From assembly GCA_030323885.1 (NCBI GenBank), contig CM059186.1, positions 175,157,047 to 175,221,046 on the forward strand: a stretch of 64,000 nucleotides of DNA. The letters run 5' to 3'. A program made the translations under genes and the position numbers. Positions within the stretch are counted from its first letter, which is position 1. Each line of letters opens with the position of its first letter. Below are positions 1 to 9,185 of this stretch, piece by piece. The DNA is from Branchipolynoe longqiensis (taxonomy: Eukaryota; Annelida; Polychaeta; Phyllodocida; Polynoidae). A model generated the notes under the pieces. The model was not told where the DNA came from, ran no database searches, and saw only the letters and a list, made by a program, of their open reading frames with translations.

Positions 1-35
1 AGGACAGTAGGCACCTTTGTTTATATCTTAAAGAT

Positions 36-48
36 ATGTATATATATA

Positions 49-101
<53 letters not shown>
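36..101. repeat. TA microsatellite
   Basis: Nearly pure alternating T and A. It directly abuts a 5'-truncated SINE-A copy. Confidence 0.95.
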
Positions 102-102
<1 letters not shown>

Positions 103-103
<1 letters not shown>

Positions 104-285
104 ACAGGGCAAGGACTGGTTAGCTCAGTGTCAGGATAATGTGACTGAGTGGGATATTGGGTCATGGTGTCGGTGCCCTGATTTCCCAGTGGGGCAGCAC
201 TATAAAGTCGCCATGAGTGGGCACTGTAACAAGTCGGTACCCATGCTGATATGACCTTAGATGTTTCCAGGATGTAAAACTCCAA
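103..285 (+). mobile_element. SINE-A, 5'-truncated
   Basis: The SINE-A body reads ACAGGGCAAGGACTGGTTAG, then the GTGGGATATTGGGTCATGG block, then the tail GACCTTAGATGTTTCCAGGA and TGTAAAACTCC. The tRNA-like head is missing, and the copy starts at the TA microsatellite. Confidence 0.85.
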
Positions 286-289
286 GGTG

Positions 290-366
290 CTAACTTGTGA
301 CAGTGCGCACTCAATGCGTCTTTACCGTACTGCCCTATGGGAGACCAGATCCCCAGCACCATGACT
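290..366 (-). mobile_element. SINE-A fragment
   Basis: A reverse-oriented middle segment (CTTGTGACAGTGCGCACTCA through CCAGCACCATGAC). It is placed tail to tail with the preceding plus-strand copy. Confidence 0.75.
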
Positions 367-394
367 GGATAAGAGTATATTTTATGTATATATA

Positions 395-701
395 CAGATG
401 AACCTCGATCCAACGGACTATTACGGGGGAGCAGTTGTCCGTTAAAGCTGTTTGTCCGTTGCAGCGACGAAATTGCTTTATCTGTAGGTGCCATAGTGAT
501 AATGTGGAAAACAGGGGACCAAACACGTAAACAACACGTCCCAAGTCGGTACCCGTCCTTATATGACCTTAGATGTTGCTAGGAGATACAGATTAGTCAA
601 GTAAGGTACTTATTTGGACTGCTGGAAACTAGCCAAAGTAACACCACTCCACAAGGATTGTGTCCGTTGGATCTGGAATCCGTTGCATCGAGGTTCATCT
701 G
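395..701. mobile_element. MITE with TA target duplication (CAGATGAACC type)
   Basis: The terminal inverted repeats are CAGATGAACCTCGATCCAAC at the left and the complementary GTTGCATCGAGGTTCATCTG at the right. Both ends are flanked by TA. The words AACGGAC and GTCCGTTG recur inside. A TA duplication fits Tc1/mariner/pogo-type mobilisation, which is inferred. No transposase is present. Confidence 0.75.
542..587 (+). mobile_element. SINE-A tail fragment inside the MITE
   Basis: Contains GTCGGTACCCGTCC and GACCTTAGATGTTGCTAGGA, the SINE-A 3' end, with no upstream SINE sequence. Confidence 0.7.
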
Positions 702-1150
702 TATATATATATAGATATATATACACATAATTAGATATCATGTTTGCGTCTAAAAACCAGGTCCTATCCAGACATGCCAAAGAGGACCCATGGTCTATGC
801 CTGCCTTCGGGCTCAAGGGGCACTTATTACAAACACTATGGGCGAAGTAATGGTTCATCATAATCTCCGAAAGGAATATATTAGACGCGACAAAGAACCC
901 TGTCCTGGAGAGCCTACTTCAGTTGGGAGTTGTCGTGAAAAAGTCTGATATGGCATTATCTGAACGATGGCCAACATGAAAAGCATTTATTAGACATGGG
1001 CCTGCCGACACACCTACTTGTGTAACTCCCCGAAAGTGGTTCGTGTCACACTTCTGTGTCGAACTGAGAGCTCTGAAGGGCTCAGTAACTATGTACATAT
1101 ATCTAAGCCTCTACACAATTTCACATAGGCCTCGATTTGGTTTTATTCCT
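702..1150. other. No gene or repeat recognised
   Basis: A short TA run at 704-728 is followed by sequence in which I see no family-level similarity and no convincing reading frame. Confidence 0.5.
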
Positions 1151-1441
1151 TTGGTTGGTTTGTTGTTGGAGTTGTACGTCCTGGCAACATCTAAGGTCAT
1201 ATCAGGACGAGTACCAGCTTGTGACAGTGCGCACTCATGGTGACTTTATAGTGCTGCCGCACTGGGATTAGAGACCAGGCCACCAGCACCATGACTGTGT
1301 GTTTGACTCAGTCATATTATCCCAACACTGAGCCAACCAGTCCTTGTCCTATCCTAATAATGCCAAGCGCCTGGCTAGGAAGGGGCAATTGTATCGATGT
1401 TTAAGTCATTGCTTTGACTCGACCAGGGTTCGAACCCGTGG
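1151..1441 (-). mobile_element. SINE-A, head replaced by satellite
   Basis: The tail, body and B-box-like GGGTTCGAACCC are present in reverse orientation. The copy stops inside the tRNA-like head, exactly where the 9-bp array starts. Confidence 0.85.
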
Positions 1442-1443
1442 GT

Positions 1444-1853
1444 GGAGAAGATGGAGGATAAGAAGCACAAGAACAACATGAACAACAAGAACAACGAGTA
1501 CAACAAGAACAACAATAACAACCAGACCAACGAGAACAACGAGGACAACGAGAACAACGAGCACAACGAGAACAACGAGAACAACGAGAACAACGAGAAC
1601 AATGAGAACAACGAGACCAACAAGAACAACGAGAACAAGAACAACAACAACACCAACAACAACGAGAAGAACGAGAAGAACGAGAAGAACGAGAAGAACG
1701 AGAACAACGAGAACAACGAGAACAATGAGAACAACGAGAACAACGAGAACAATGAGAACAACGAGAACAACGAGAACAACGAGAACAACGAGAACAACGA
1801 GAACAACGAGAACAACGAGAACAACGAGAACAACGAGAACAACAAGAAAACTG
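1444..1853 (+). repeat. 9-bp tandem array (GAGAACAAC)n
   Basis: About 400 bp of GAGAACAAC units, with variants such as GAGAAGAAC in the middle. Because the period is a multiple of three, all frames stay open and give Asn/Glu-rich or Ser/Cys/Arg-rich conceptual proteins. I do not regard these as genes. Confidence 0.9.
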
Positions 1854-2286
1854 CCCACATAACATCTGACGTCTGTGATACGCCAACGACTTTCTCCGCC
1901 CACGCTTCGACGTGTTCGACGCCAAATGTCAACATGGCCGGGGTTAGAAGCAGGAAGGTTTAACAAAGGGCCGGCCCGTGGGGAGCATTGTGTCACCCCA
2001 CAGTCAGTTTACTGAAAACCGCTATTGCCCGACAGTTGTAGGGGATGACAGCCGGGATGACAGGCGGCCACGGCAAGAATAACACGCGCTGAAAGCGGCC
2101 GAATCTCACGCGCTTCCGCTGCTTTTGTATCACCAACATGCAAGCTGCCTTTGATATATTATTTAACCATGAAGCCTTGCGGGGGAGCTGGCCGGGGAAT
2201 GGGCCGTCGAACCCCGGGCACTGAATGATATCGAGTGGGCACCGCCCGCTGTCGGCGCCAGCCGTCAAAAAGGCTGTCGCAGTTTG

Positions 2287-2315
2287 GGGGTTATTAATTA
2301 TCATATGATAACCCC
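2287..2315. repeat. Palindrome with TAATTA core
   Basis: GGGGTTAT at the left and its complement ATAACCCC at the right flank a TAATTATCATATG interior. TAATTA is the classic homeodomain core word. Confidence 0.55.
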
Positions 2316-2345
2316 TCCACAATTCGGCTATGTATTCTGAAGCGG

Positions 2346-2358
2346 TGACCTCTGACCT
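2346..2358 (-). promoter_or_regulatory. Perfect DR1 nuclear-receptor-like site
   Basis: TGACCT C TGACCT reads on the minus strand as AGGTCA G AGGTCA, the consensus direct repeat with one-base spacing. RXR, HNF4 and COUP-TF class receptors bind such sites. Function here is unproven. Confidence 0.45.
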
Positions 2359-2420
2359 CTGTTTCCTGTAACCCCCCCCCCCCCGAGTAACATGTGTGTG
2401 TCGCATTCTCTCCACTCCCC

Positions 2421-3020
2421 GCGATCAGTCAACACAAAGGTTGCATATATTATATATGTGATATATAATTTATTACTATGAATATAAAAGGGCGGAGATT
2501 CTATCCTATATGGGTTTAGGATCCTTGCATTTAATGCTGCTATTTATAATAACGTTGTATTTATTTGTGTTATTTGCTGCGGGCCGGAATCCGCTGCGCT
2601 ATCCTGCGCCACCACCATTTAGTTAGATGCCAGCCAGAGCGCGTCACGATCACATGAGTGCCGTTTATTGCTCAGCCAGATGGGCCTCGGGAAATAAAGG
2701 TAGGCTTCCACCACTCCTCTTCTTGGCTCTTTCTTGTCTCCTATGTCGTAGCCCAATTTATAATATATATGTATCTATATAATATATATACTTTGAAATG
2801 AAAATATATATAACAAAAGAACGAGAGCCCTATATATACACACAAATACATAATATACTTGTGTATAAAGTCTTTCCTACAGTAAAAATGAGGAGACAAG
2901 ACAAGGAAGTGGGTTGAGATGATATATTCTCTGTCTTAGGGGATATGATGCCCTAGCCCAATTAAAAAAGAATTTCAGTGCGCTAGTGAAAGTATTCACG
3001 GCACTGGGGAGGTGTGGGTG
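2421..3020. other. AT-rich stretch with possible LTR-like R/U5 piece
   Basis: Mostly TA-rich. Around 2690-2745 an AATAAA is followed by a pyrimidine-rich run of CTCTTCTTGG type, resembling the LTR ends at 24.9 and 62.3 kb. The similarity is weak. No gene is seen. Confidence 0.3.
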
Positions 3021-3021
3021 G

Positions 3022-3152
3022 TGGCGCCACCTGTGCCACTATGAAGAGGGGTCACCCATAATGTAATACACAACATCAGGGTGGCCAATATGGGATATTC
3101 CCTTGCGCACTTTTATACTCGCATACGTTTCATACATCACATATACACAGAT
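3022..3152 (-). repeat. Unclassified repeat R1, copy 1
   Basis: Reverse-oriented copy of a sequence that also occurs at 4478 and 17113. Shared blocks are GTGATGTAT, GCGAGTATAAA, GGGTGACC and the palindrome GGTGGCGCCACC. Confidence 0.7.
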
Positions 3153-3309
3153 ATAATAAATATGTAGATATAAATGTATATATATGTACATATATGTGCA
3201 TATATATGCATATACATGCATGTATATGAATGTATGCATGAATAGGTATTTGAATATATATGCATATCTATCTATATTATATATGCATCCATATAGCAGT
3301 GTGAGTTTG
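3153..3309. repeat. AT-rich degenerate microsatellite
   Basis: TATATG/CATATA-type low-complexity sequence. Confidence 0.8.
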
Positions 3310-3640
3310 CAGGTATAGCAATACCTCAGGGAGTTTGACGCCCCTGCCCTGCAGAGTTGTAAACCACTGCCTTGTGGTACAGGTTCTTGGTAGAACCGAA
3401 GGCTAAGGGAGCAAACCCTAAACAGAAAACCATGTCACTGTGGCAGCATTAAGGGCGGTTGATGTATGGAACTCCCAACATCTCCCGACCAGCCACTGCA
3501 GGAACAAATAGTTTTGCGCCTGTCTTGACATGTTCTTGCCAGTGTGAAACCTCTATTTGCTCCCCGAGAGAGTGCCGCTGGTAACTTGCAAAAGCCAGCA
3601 GCACTTCAACACTTTTGCAGGCAGCTTTCATGAAATGAAA
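3310..3640 (+). mobile_element. LINE 3'-end family, copy 1
   Basis: Near-identical to 22240-22570 and, inverted, to 63740-64000. It starts at GCAGGTATAGCAATACC and stops at CATGAAATGAAA, where a poly-A-rich tract follows. The coding C-terminus seen in the 22-kb copy is absent here. Confidence 0.75.
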
Positions 3641-3882
3641 AAAAAAATAAAAAAAACATATCTAAATATGTGTATGCATACATATATATATATGAATATA
3701 TTCATGTATATATGGTGTATATATAGTATATATATGTGTATGTATGCATATATAAGTATATTTATAATATTTAAATATATATATATATGTGTGTATATGT
3801 ACATCATAATATATTATATATACATCTATATATATGTATGTGTATCCATATGTATATATCCTAATATATGTAAATTCGGGCG
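3641..3882. repeat. A-rich tract and TA microsatellite
   Basis: Poly-A-like start, then TATATG-type low complexity. Confidence 0.8.
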
Positions 3883-4264
3883 GCAAGTGAGGAAACCTGC
3901 CGATCTCACAGCCAATACATGCCGCTCGTGGCGCTGGCGTTGGCGCATGGCAACAAATGCCCAGCCGGCCAGCGATTGGACTTAATACATAGTAATATCA
4001 ATACTCAGTAATCATAGACAGCAAGGCTGGACACCACCATTTTATATATGCATCATACATTATACATCCTATATCGCTATGTATGCGACTGACACTTGTC
4101 GACATCATTGGAGGCAATGTAGGCCTTAGGTGGCGCCACCTGTCAATTGCAGAGTCTTACCCAGTATAACAATCAGTAAGATTAATAATATCAGTAATAT
4201 CAATTAAGATCAATAGTTAGAAACATTTCCCTTCGTATGTTTATTCTTGAGTAATGTGTTATAT
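3883..4264. other. Spacer with a partial R1 fragment
   Basis: CTTAGGTGGCGCCACCTGTC at about 4126-4146 matches the R1 palindrome end. Nothing else is recognised. Confidence 0.5.
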
Positions 4265-4316
4265 TGTTGTTGTTTGTTGTTGTTTTACGTCCTAGCAACA
4301 TCTAAGGTCATATCAG
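4265..4316 (-). mobile_element. SINE-A tail fragment
   Basis: TTTTACGTCCTAGCAACATC followed by TAAGGTCATATCAG is the reverse of the SINE-A tail only, so this is a very short 5'-truncated insertion. Confidence 0.8.
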
Positions 4317-4477
4317 TAATGTGTTAGACATCACATGTATGTATATCTACAAATATATATGCATATATATGTATATATGAACGTATATCTGTACATATGT
4401 AATGTATATATATGTGTATATATGTATTTAGCTGCATGTATATGTTTACATATATGTACATATATGAATGCATCCAC
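4317..4477. repeat. AT-rich degenerate microsatellite
   Basis: Alternating TA/CATA low complexity. Confidence 0.75.
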
Positions 4478-4622
4478 ACGTATATGTGATGTATAATGCA
4501 TTATGCAAGTATAAAGGCACCGAAGGGAATTATTTCCTTATTATATTTGTATCACCCTGATGCGCTGTACTGCCTCTTTCATGTGTCATGACAGGTGGCG
4601 CCACCTCGGGCGCTCCACGGTA
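4478..4622 (+). repeat. Unclassified repeat R1, copy 2
   Basis: Shares GTGATGTATAA, GCAAGTATAAAGGCA and the AGGTGGCGCCACCT palindrome with copies at 3022 and 17113. Confidence 0.7.
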
Positions 4623-4663
4623 CTTGTATACCCGGGAACATCACTCGCGTCGGAGGATGTTTT

Positions 4664-4697
<34 letters not shown>

Positions 4698-4735
4698 TAT
4701 ATGTATCTATGTATATATAGTTATATATGTATACA
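4664..4735. repeat. TA microsatellite
   Basis: Pure TATATA run followed by ATGTATAT variants. Confidence 0.9.
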
Positions 4736-4799
4736 CGTTTCTCTGTTTTGTGGAAAACTAATTGTATTCGTGTCAAAGTCGTTCATCATAATGTGATTA

Positions 4800-5245
4800 T
4801 ATAGGATGCCAACAACTGGTAGCACTGGGGGCACGCGTTAAAAGCGAGCAGGCTATTATGCCTTTCGAGGAAAGCGCATCTAACAAATTATATTCATGAA
4901 ATAATTTGGTGATGGTGAGTCTCATTTCAAAAGCACCGACAACCAAGCCCTTTTTGTTACTCATAAAGGCTTTACATTTTCAGGACATGTATCACAAAAT
5001 GCTTTTATGTCGCAATAGGTCGGCAAACAAAGGTAGAAACTGAATTTCCCAGTAGTGAAGGCCTTTATTATATATTATAAATGCCGCCCTGAGATGAGCT
5101 GAGATGTTGCCAGAACGTAAAACTCCAACAAACAAACTGTATTATACCTACACATTAGAAATCACATTTTCTATTTTTCTTGGTAGATAAGTTGATTAAG
5201 CAGGGACATTTTCAATCATGGGCGATTGGTCTTCCTCATTCCACT
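4800..5245. other. Spacer with SINE-A tail fragment
   Basis: GAGATGTTGCCAGAACGTAA at 5099-5118, followed by AACTCCAACAAACAAAC, is an isolated SINE-A tail. The rest is unrecognised. Confidence 0.55.
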
Positions 5246-5412
5246 GCTCCTTGTCATATCCTAATAATGCCGAGCGTCAGGTTAGGAAGCGACAAGTATC
5301 AATTTTAAAGTCATTGGTTTGACTCGACCAGGGTTCGAACCTACGATCCCACGATCTAGCAGAACGGGAGATGGATGCTCAACTCTTTCGACCATTCCAT
5401 CTGGTTCGTTCA
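5246..5412 (-). mobile_element. SINE-A, tail missing
   Basis: Reverse-oriented middle and head: CCTAATAATGCCGAGCG, GACTCGACCAGGGTTCGAAC and the A-box-like region to CCATCTGGTTC. Confidence 0.8.
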
Positions 5413-5595
5413 TCTAGGATTTGTTTCATTCATCGATGTTGCTAGCTTAGTGATAGGCCACTATTTTTCTGAAGATAAATGACCTACTGACCTGTATATT
5501 TATGTTGTATACATAAAGGTACTGGTTGGGTATGTGCATACAACAGTGCTGATGTTAAGCGTTGTTCTGTCCATATAATAGTTCACAGACTCAAT

Positions 5596-5745
5596 GGGCT
5601 TGCCGCAGTGGAAAGAGCGCTGACTGGCTTCCTGTGTGGAAACTCATGGGGTCCAATCCCGACCGAGTCAAACCAAGGACATACAAAATTGATACTGATA
5701 TTTGCTCCTACCTAGCCTGGAACACAGCATTAATATGATAGTCCA
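5596..5745 (+). mobile_element. SINE-A head fragment, diverged
   Basis: A tRNA-like head, then CGAGTCAAACCAAGGAC and TACCTAGCCTGGAACAC. The copy ends before the body. Confidence 0.65.
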
Positions 5746-5919
5746 AGGATCAGGCTGCTCAGGATCAAGATAATTAAGATGGCGAGACAGACAAGTATAT
5801 ATAAGGTGGCATTTATTTTTCAGTAGTCAAGTTAGTCAGTAATGTATCACTCAATATAGCGATATAGCAATATAGCGAATGGTAGACAGGAAGTGTGAAC
5901 ACTTATTTGTCTCTCTTTT

Positions 5920-6030
5920 TTTTTTTTGGCAGAGTTGGGGGCACCGGGAATCGAACCACCAACCCTCAGATTAGGAGTCTGACCTAGAAAAAAGTCAGCC
6001 ACTCTAACCACTCCGCCACAGAGATCGTTC
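5920..6030 (-). mobile_element. SINE-D tRNA-like head
   Basis: The reverse strand reads GTGGCGGAGTGGTTAGAGTG, then GACTTTTTTCTAGGTCAG and a GGTTGGTTCGATTCCC-like B-box, matching the heads at 23.5, 24.2 and 54.7 kb. Only the head is present, next to a poly-T run. Confidence 0.75.
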
Positions 6031-6039
6031 GAAGACACT

Positions 6040-6280
6040 TGATACATGGCGAAGGAGGAAGAGAGGCTGGGGTGGAGAAAAACATTTTACTTACTCAAAA
6101 TAAAATGAGGCAATGACAATGACAAGGGAGGAACAATACAGTCGAGGAACAAGTCAATACAATGAGAAAAGGAACAAGGTATATGAACAGGGTAGTCACA
6201 CTCCAAGAGAGGACCTGCTAGCGAGGCGAGGCCAGGTAGAGTCAGGGGGGAGGGAGGAGCCCCGAAGAGCCCTCCACCCT
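6040..6280 (-). repeat. Split direct repeat, distal copy
   Basis: Nearly the same as 6536-6740, both containing TACAGTMGAGGAACAAGTCA, CTCCAAGAGAGGACCTGC and CGAAGAGCCCTCCACC. Ngaro-type tyrosine-recombinase retrotransposons carry such split direct repeats at their 3' end, which fits the recombinase remnant just upstream on the minus strand. Confidence 0.65.
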
Positions 6281-6535
6281 AGGAAGAGAAAAAGAAAAGA
6301 AGGAAAAGAGAAAAGAAAAAGCATGGTTGTGTGGGTGGAAAAAGTGAGGCAGTTGGAGGAAGGCAGGAGGCGGAGTGGCTGGAAGCACTGGCGGGCGCGT
6401 TTATAAGGGCCGAGACGGGGGGGGGGGGTGAGGTAAGAGTAACTCTATCATCCGGCGGGCAGTTGGGGGGGGGGGGGGGGGGATTCGTCCTCCTCCATCG
6501 CGAATCAAGCGCAATACGAGCATTACGACCGATAC

Positions 6536-6740
6536 GCGACGAAGGAGGAACAGAGGCGGGGGTGGAGAAAAACATTTGATTTAATCAAAATAAAATGAGG
6601 GAGGAACAATACAGTAGAGGAACAAGTCAATACAATAACAAAAGGAACAAGGTATAGTCACACTCCAAGAGAGGACCTGCGGCGAGGCGAGGCCAGGTAG
6701 AGTCAGGGGGAGGGAGGAGCCCCGAAGAGCCCTCCACCAA
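6536..6740 (-). repeat. Split direct repeat, proximal copy
   Basis: Second copy, about 500 bp from the first and same orientation. It overlaps the 3' end of the recombinase remnant. The G-rich DNA between them (6281-6535) would be the intervening A2 block of a B1-A2-B2 layout; this is inference. Confidence 0.65.
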
Positions 6741-7270
6741 AAGTGAGGAGAGGGCGCGAGGGGCGGCAGGGGGCGCGAGGCGGCACAAGTAGGCATGCAC
6801 CGCCGCGGAGGTCCATGTCCCTTGGGCCATAATGTCCTGCAAGGGGATGCCGGCGTGCTGGCAGGCCTGAGCAGCGCCTGGGCAGTGGCTGTGGAGTGGG
6901 AAGGAGTCCATGGCCGACGCCGACACGGCCTGGAGGGTGGCGCGGAGGATCGAGGCGACGGTCCGAGGATCCATCGGTCACCCCGAGGGCATGATGAAGG
7001 CCGGGCCGCGTGCCAGGCTGCGACGGAGCAGAAGATGGCGACGAGATGAAGAGGGCGACTGTGCCCAAGGGTCCCGAGATCGTCTTGGAGCTCCGGAGGC
7101 CTTGGAGGCGGGGGAGAGCAGGCTGGGCTGCCGGAGCATCCCATAATACCCGAGGAGGAGGGCCTCCCAGGGCACCACACCCGAGGGTCCGGCAGAGGCG
7201 AGGTAGGTGGCGATGCCGGAGAAGTGCTCGGGGGTGAGCGGAGGCACGGGGCGCTGCACATGCATCGAGG
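6580..7270 (-). pseudogene. Tyrosine recombinase C-terminal part, DIRS/Ngaro-like
   Basis: The role would be integration of a circular DNA intermediate. On the minus strand a frame reads LLLGYYGMLRQPSLLSPAS, matching the catalytic-domain start in which the first catalytic Arg lies in the LR motif. In another frame FPLHSHCPGAAQACQHAGI, then IMAQGTWTSAAVHAYL, matches the HxxR...G(H/W)...Y block. The nucleophile-like Tyr is present, but the expected Arg after HS is not. At least one frameshift separates the two blocks. The gene is inactive. It lies downstream of the RNase H remnant in the usual RT-RH-YR order and runs into the split direct repeats. The N-terminal part is cut off by the palindromic element at 7271-7594. 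Confidence 0.7.
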
Positions 7271-7594
7271 CCTGGGCCACGTTCAGGCTCCGTCTCGGAG
7301 GCGTCTCGGCGACAGGCATGACGTCACGCCAGTCTGAACGACAACAGCAGTTGGTCGCCTCGAAAATGGCCGCCCCCATAGGCGGCGGCCATTTGCAATG
7401 AACAAGCTGCACTGTAATTGGCTGAAAGCACTGAATGTGGCGGCCATTTTCGAGGCGCTTTTCATCTCCAGTCTGAAAAGAGAGGCGTCTCCGAGACATC
7501 GCCGAGATGCACTCTGAACGCAAATAGGCCAAAAAGCATTGCCGAGACGTCTCCACGGCGCCTCCGAGACAGACCCTGAACATGGCCCAGGTCG
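7271..7594. mobile_element. Palindromic element nested in the recombinase (E10)
   Basis: The ends are CTGGGCCACGTTCAGG and the complementary CCTGAACATGGCCCAG, and the pairing continues into GTCTCGGAGGCG/CGCCTCCGAGAC. The interior repeats the words GAGAC, GTCTC and GGCGGCCATTTT. No transposase is present. Upstream and downstream recombinase sequence resumes on either side, so this is a nested insertion. Confidence 0.7.
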
Positions 7595-7905
7595 CCCCCG
7601 TGGCAGACATCTCGCGCGAGGTGGGAGACTAAAACCGAGGGCTCGACCCCCGCTGCCTCGACCCAGGATCGGTCTCCGGAGGGGGTCATACCGGACGGAG
7701 GCGGGAGCAACGGCTTACGCCGCTACCTTGAAGTCCGAAGGGGCACGGCCATCGAGGTCGTGGGCGCACATAAAGGTGATGAAGGCCTCGGACTGCCAAC
7801 GGCGGTTCCTCCAGGTAGAGGGCGCGAGGGAGGTGAGGCAGAGCCCGTCGGCCATGGCGACCTCCAAGGCAGTGAAACCTGGAATTATAACCCAGGATTA
7901 AAGGT
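7595..7905 (-). pseudogene. Tyrosine recombinase N-terminal part
   Basis: One minus-strand frame reads SLAPSTWRNRRWQSEAFITF then MCAHDLDGRAPSDFKVAA followed by a stop. This matches the SAM-like core-binding domain of tyrosine recombinases (the SxSTxRxYxxxWxxF pattern). Residues beyond the stop (7595-7715) are not clearly alignable. The fragment continues the recombinase interrupted by the palindromic insert and sits directly after the RNase H remnant. Confidence 0.6.
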
Positions 7906-8415
7906 GAAGCCGTCGTGGCAAGGGTCCACATACGACAGCCCGAGGCGAGCCAGCTCAGCCCGGGCCACCTCGGCCCAGGGGCCACCTCGGCCCAGGGGCC
8001 ACCTCGGCCCAGGGGCCACCTCGGCCCAGGGACCGGTGAGGTGGGCTCGGCTGAGGGCGTCGGCCAGGACGAGGGCAGTGCCAGGCTTGTGCACCACGGA
8101 GATGGTGAAGGAGCCCGCCACGGCCAGAAGCCAGAGCTCCCCGGTGCAGGTCCTGAGGGTAGCATCGCGGGTGCACCCAGACTCGAGGGAGGCGGCTGAG
8201 GCCATGTTGTCCATGTTGACGACAACCGTGGAGCCCGCGACATCCTCGGGGAGAAGGGCCTGAAGGGCCACCAGGAGGTTGAACGCCTCCATCTCGTGGA
8301 TGATGGGGAAGGGGGAATATTTCCCATTTTCACCTGGTCTGCGAGTAGGCCCCCGCCTCCAGCAAGACATTCTATTACCAGACCGCAGACCTCGGGGGCA
8401 CGGAGGAGGTGCAGA
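7906..8415 (-). pseudogene. RNase H-like domain of tyrosine-recombinase retrotransposon
   Basis: The minus frame contains IIHEMEAFNLLVALQALLP, a VVVNMDNMASAA block, and VVHKPGTALVLADALSRAHL. These provide the Glu, Asp and Asp of the RNase H active site and the HxPGxxNxxADxLSR-type ending typical of DIRS, Ngaro and Gypsy RNase H domains. Such a domain degrades the RNA strand of the reverse-transcription hybrid. The reverse transcriptase that should precede it is missing, because the homology stops near 8415 where AT-rich DNA begins. A four-unit 17-bp tandem repeat expands the linker after the last Asp. The element is 5'-truncated and dead. Confidence 0.7.
7965..8033 (-). repeat. 17-bp tandem repeat in the RNase H linker
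   Basis: Four units of CCACCTCGGCCCAGGGG. In the domain's frame they add repeats of WAEVAPGPRWPLGRGG. Confidence 0.85.
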
Positions 8416-8689
8416 GTTCACTTCTCTTAGCACTGCATTGCCTATACATAGCTCTATATTTTGTGATTGCGATTTTCTAGCATCGAATTTACATATTACT
8501 CAGCAGTATATGAATCAATATGTATTTTCTGTGGGATTAAAGTTAGAACTGTCCATTAGAGAAAATAACACAATGGCATTCTTAATCATTCTAAGCTCAA
8601 TATTTTAATACCTTTGATGAATATATGTATAAGGAAAGCACACTGCAGTAACATGAACTTTAGGCACTACATGTATTTATATGTGTAGT
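8416..8689. other. No gene recognised
   Basis: AT-rich unique-looking DNA between the retrotransposon remnant and SINE-C. Confidence 0.5.
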
Positions 8690-8870
8690 GGTCTGCACTG
8701 ACCTCTCAGGCAAGGAGCCGCATAGACAGGCATGCGTGGGTAGCATGGTGATATCAGGGATCCCAGGTGGTGTAATGGTTAGCACACTGGCCTGGAATGC
8801 GAAGAGATGTGGGTTCGAGTCCCATTCTAGGTCCAATATTTCCTATTTTCATCACCCCCACAACACTGGC
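8690..8870 (+). mobile_element. SINE-C (tRNA-Gln-like), copy 1
   Basis: Positions 8760-8832 form a tRNA-like module with TGGTGTAATGGTTAGCACAC (D-arm and A-box of tRNA-Gln type) and GGGTTCGAGTCCC (B-box). It is preceded by GTAGTGGTCTGCACTGACCT and followed by AATATTTCCTATTTTCATCA. The same context recurs at every copy, so it is a repeat and not a tRNA gene. Confidence 0.8.
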
Positions 8871-8996
8871 ACCGTGACCAGGATCCTGTACAAGCTACAG
8901 CCTGTATAGTTGTTGAACCTACCCTGTGTATGTATATGGAAGTGCATTGCCTGTATGTATGTAACTGTAAGCAGTAAAAGACTTACAATTCCAGGG

Positions 8997-9185
8997 GGAT
9001 GGGTGTAGTGGTCTGCACTCACCTCTCAGGCAAGGAGCTGCCTAGACAGGTAGGCATGGGTAGTATGCTGATATCAGGGAGCCTAGGTGGTGTAATGGTT
9101 AGCACACTGGCCGGAATGCAAAGAGATGTGGGTTCGAGTCCCGCTCTAGGCGCAATATTTCCCATATTCATCACCCCCACGACAT
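8997..9185 (+). mobile_element. SINE-C (tRNA-Gln-like), copy 2
   Basis: Tandem second copy, 310 bp after the first, with tRNA-like module at 9081-9153. The anticodon-arm region has lost one base relative to copy 1. Confidence 0.8.

Larger units (their letters stand above)
1990..2420. other. GC-rich island, unique-looking
   Basis: The composition differs sharply from the AT-rich DNA downstream. There is a 140-codon open frame on the minus strand, but it has no recognisable domain and runs through a poly-C tract. The island holds a dyad (2287-2315) and a nuclear-receptor-type direct repeat (2346-2358). It may be regulatory or first-exon DNA, which is inference only. Confidence 0.4.

Noticed and set aside
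1375..1996. Overlapping 170-196 codon frames in three frames and both strands
   Set aside because: Products of the GAGAACAAC array, whose period is a multiple of three.
1993..2415. 140-codon minus-strand gene
   Set aside because: The frame runs through a poly-C/G tract, the start lies in low-complexity sequence and no domain is recognisable. GC richness alone can explain the open frame.
8760..8832. Functional tRNA-Gln gene
   Set aside because: The same module occurs at least four times with the same non-tRNA flanks on both sides. The anticodon arm is poorly formed and differs in length between copies, so it is a dispersed repeat.
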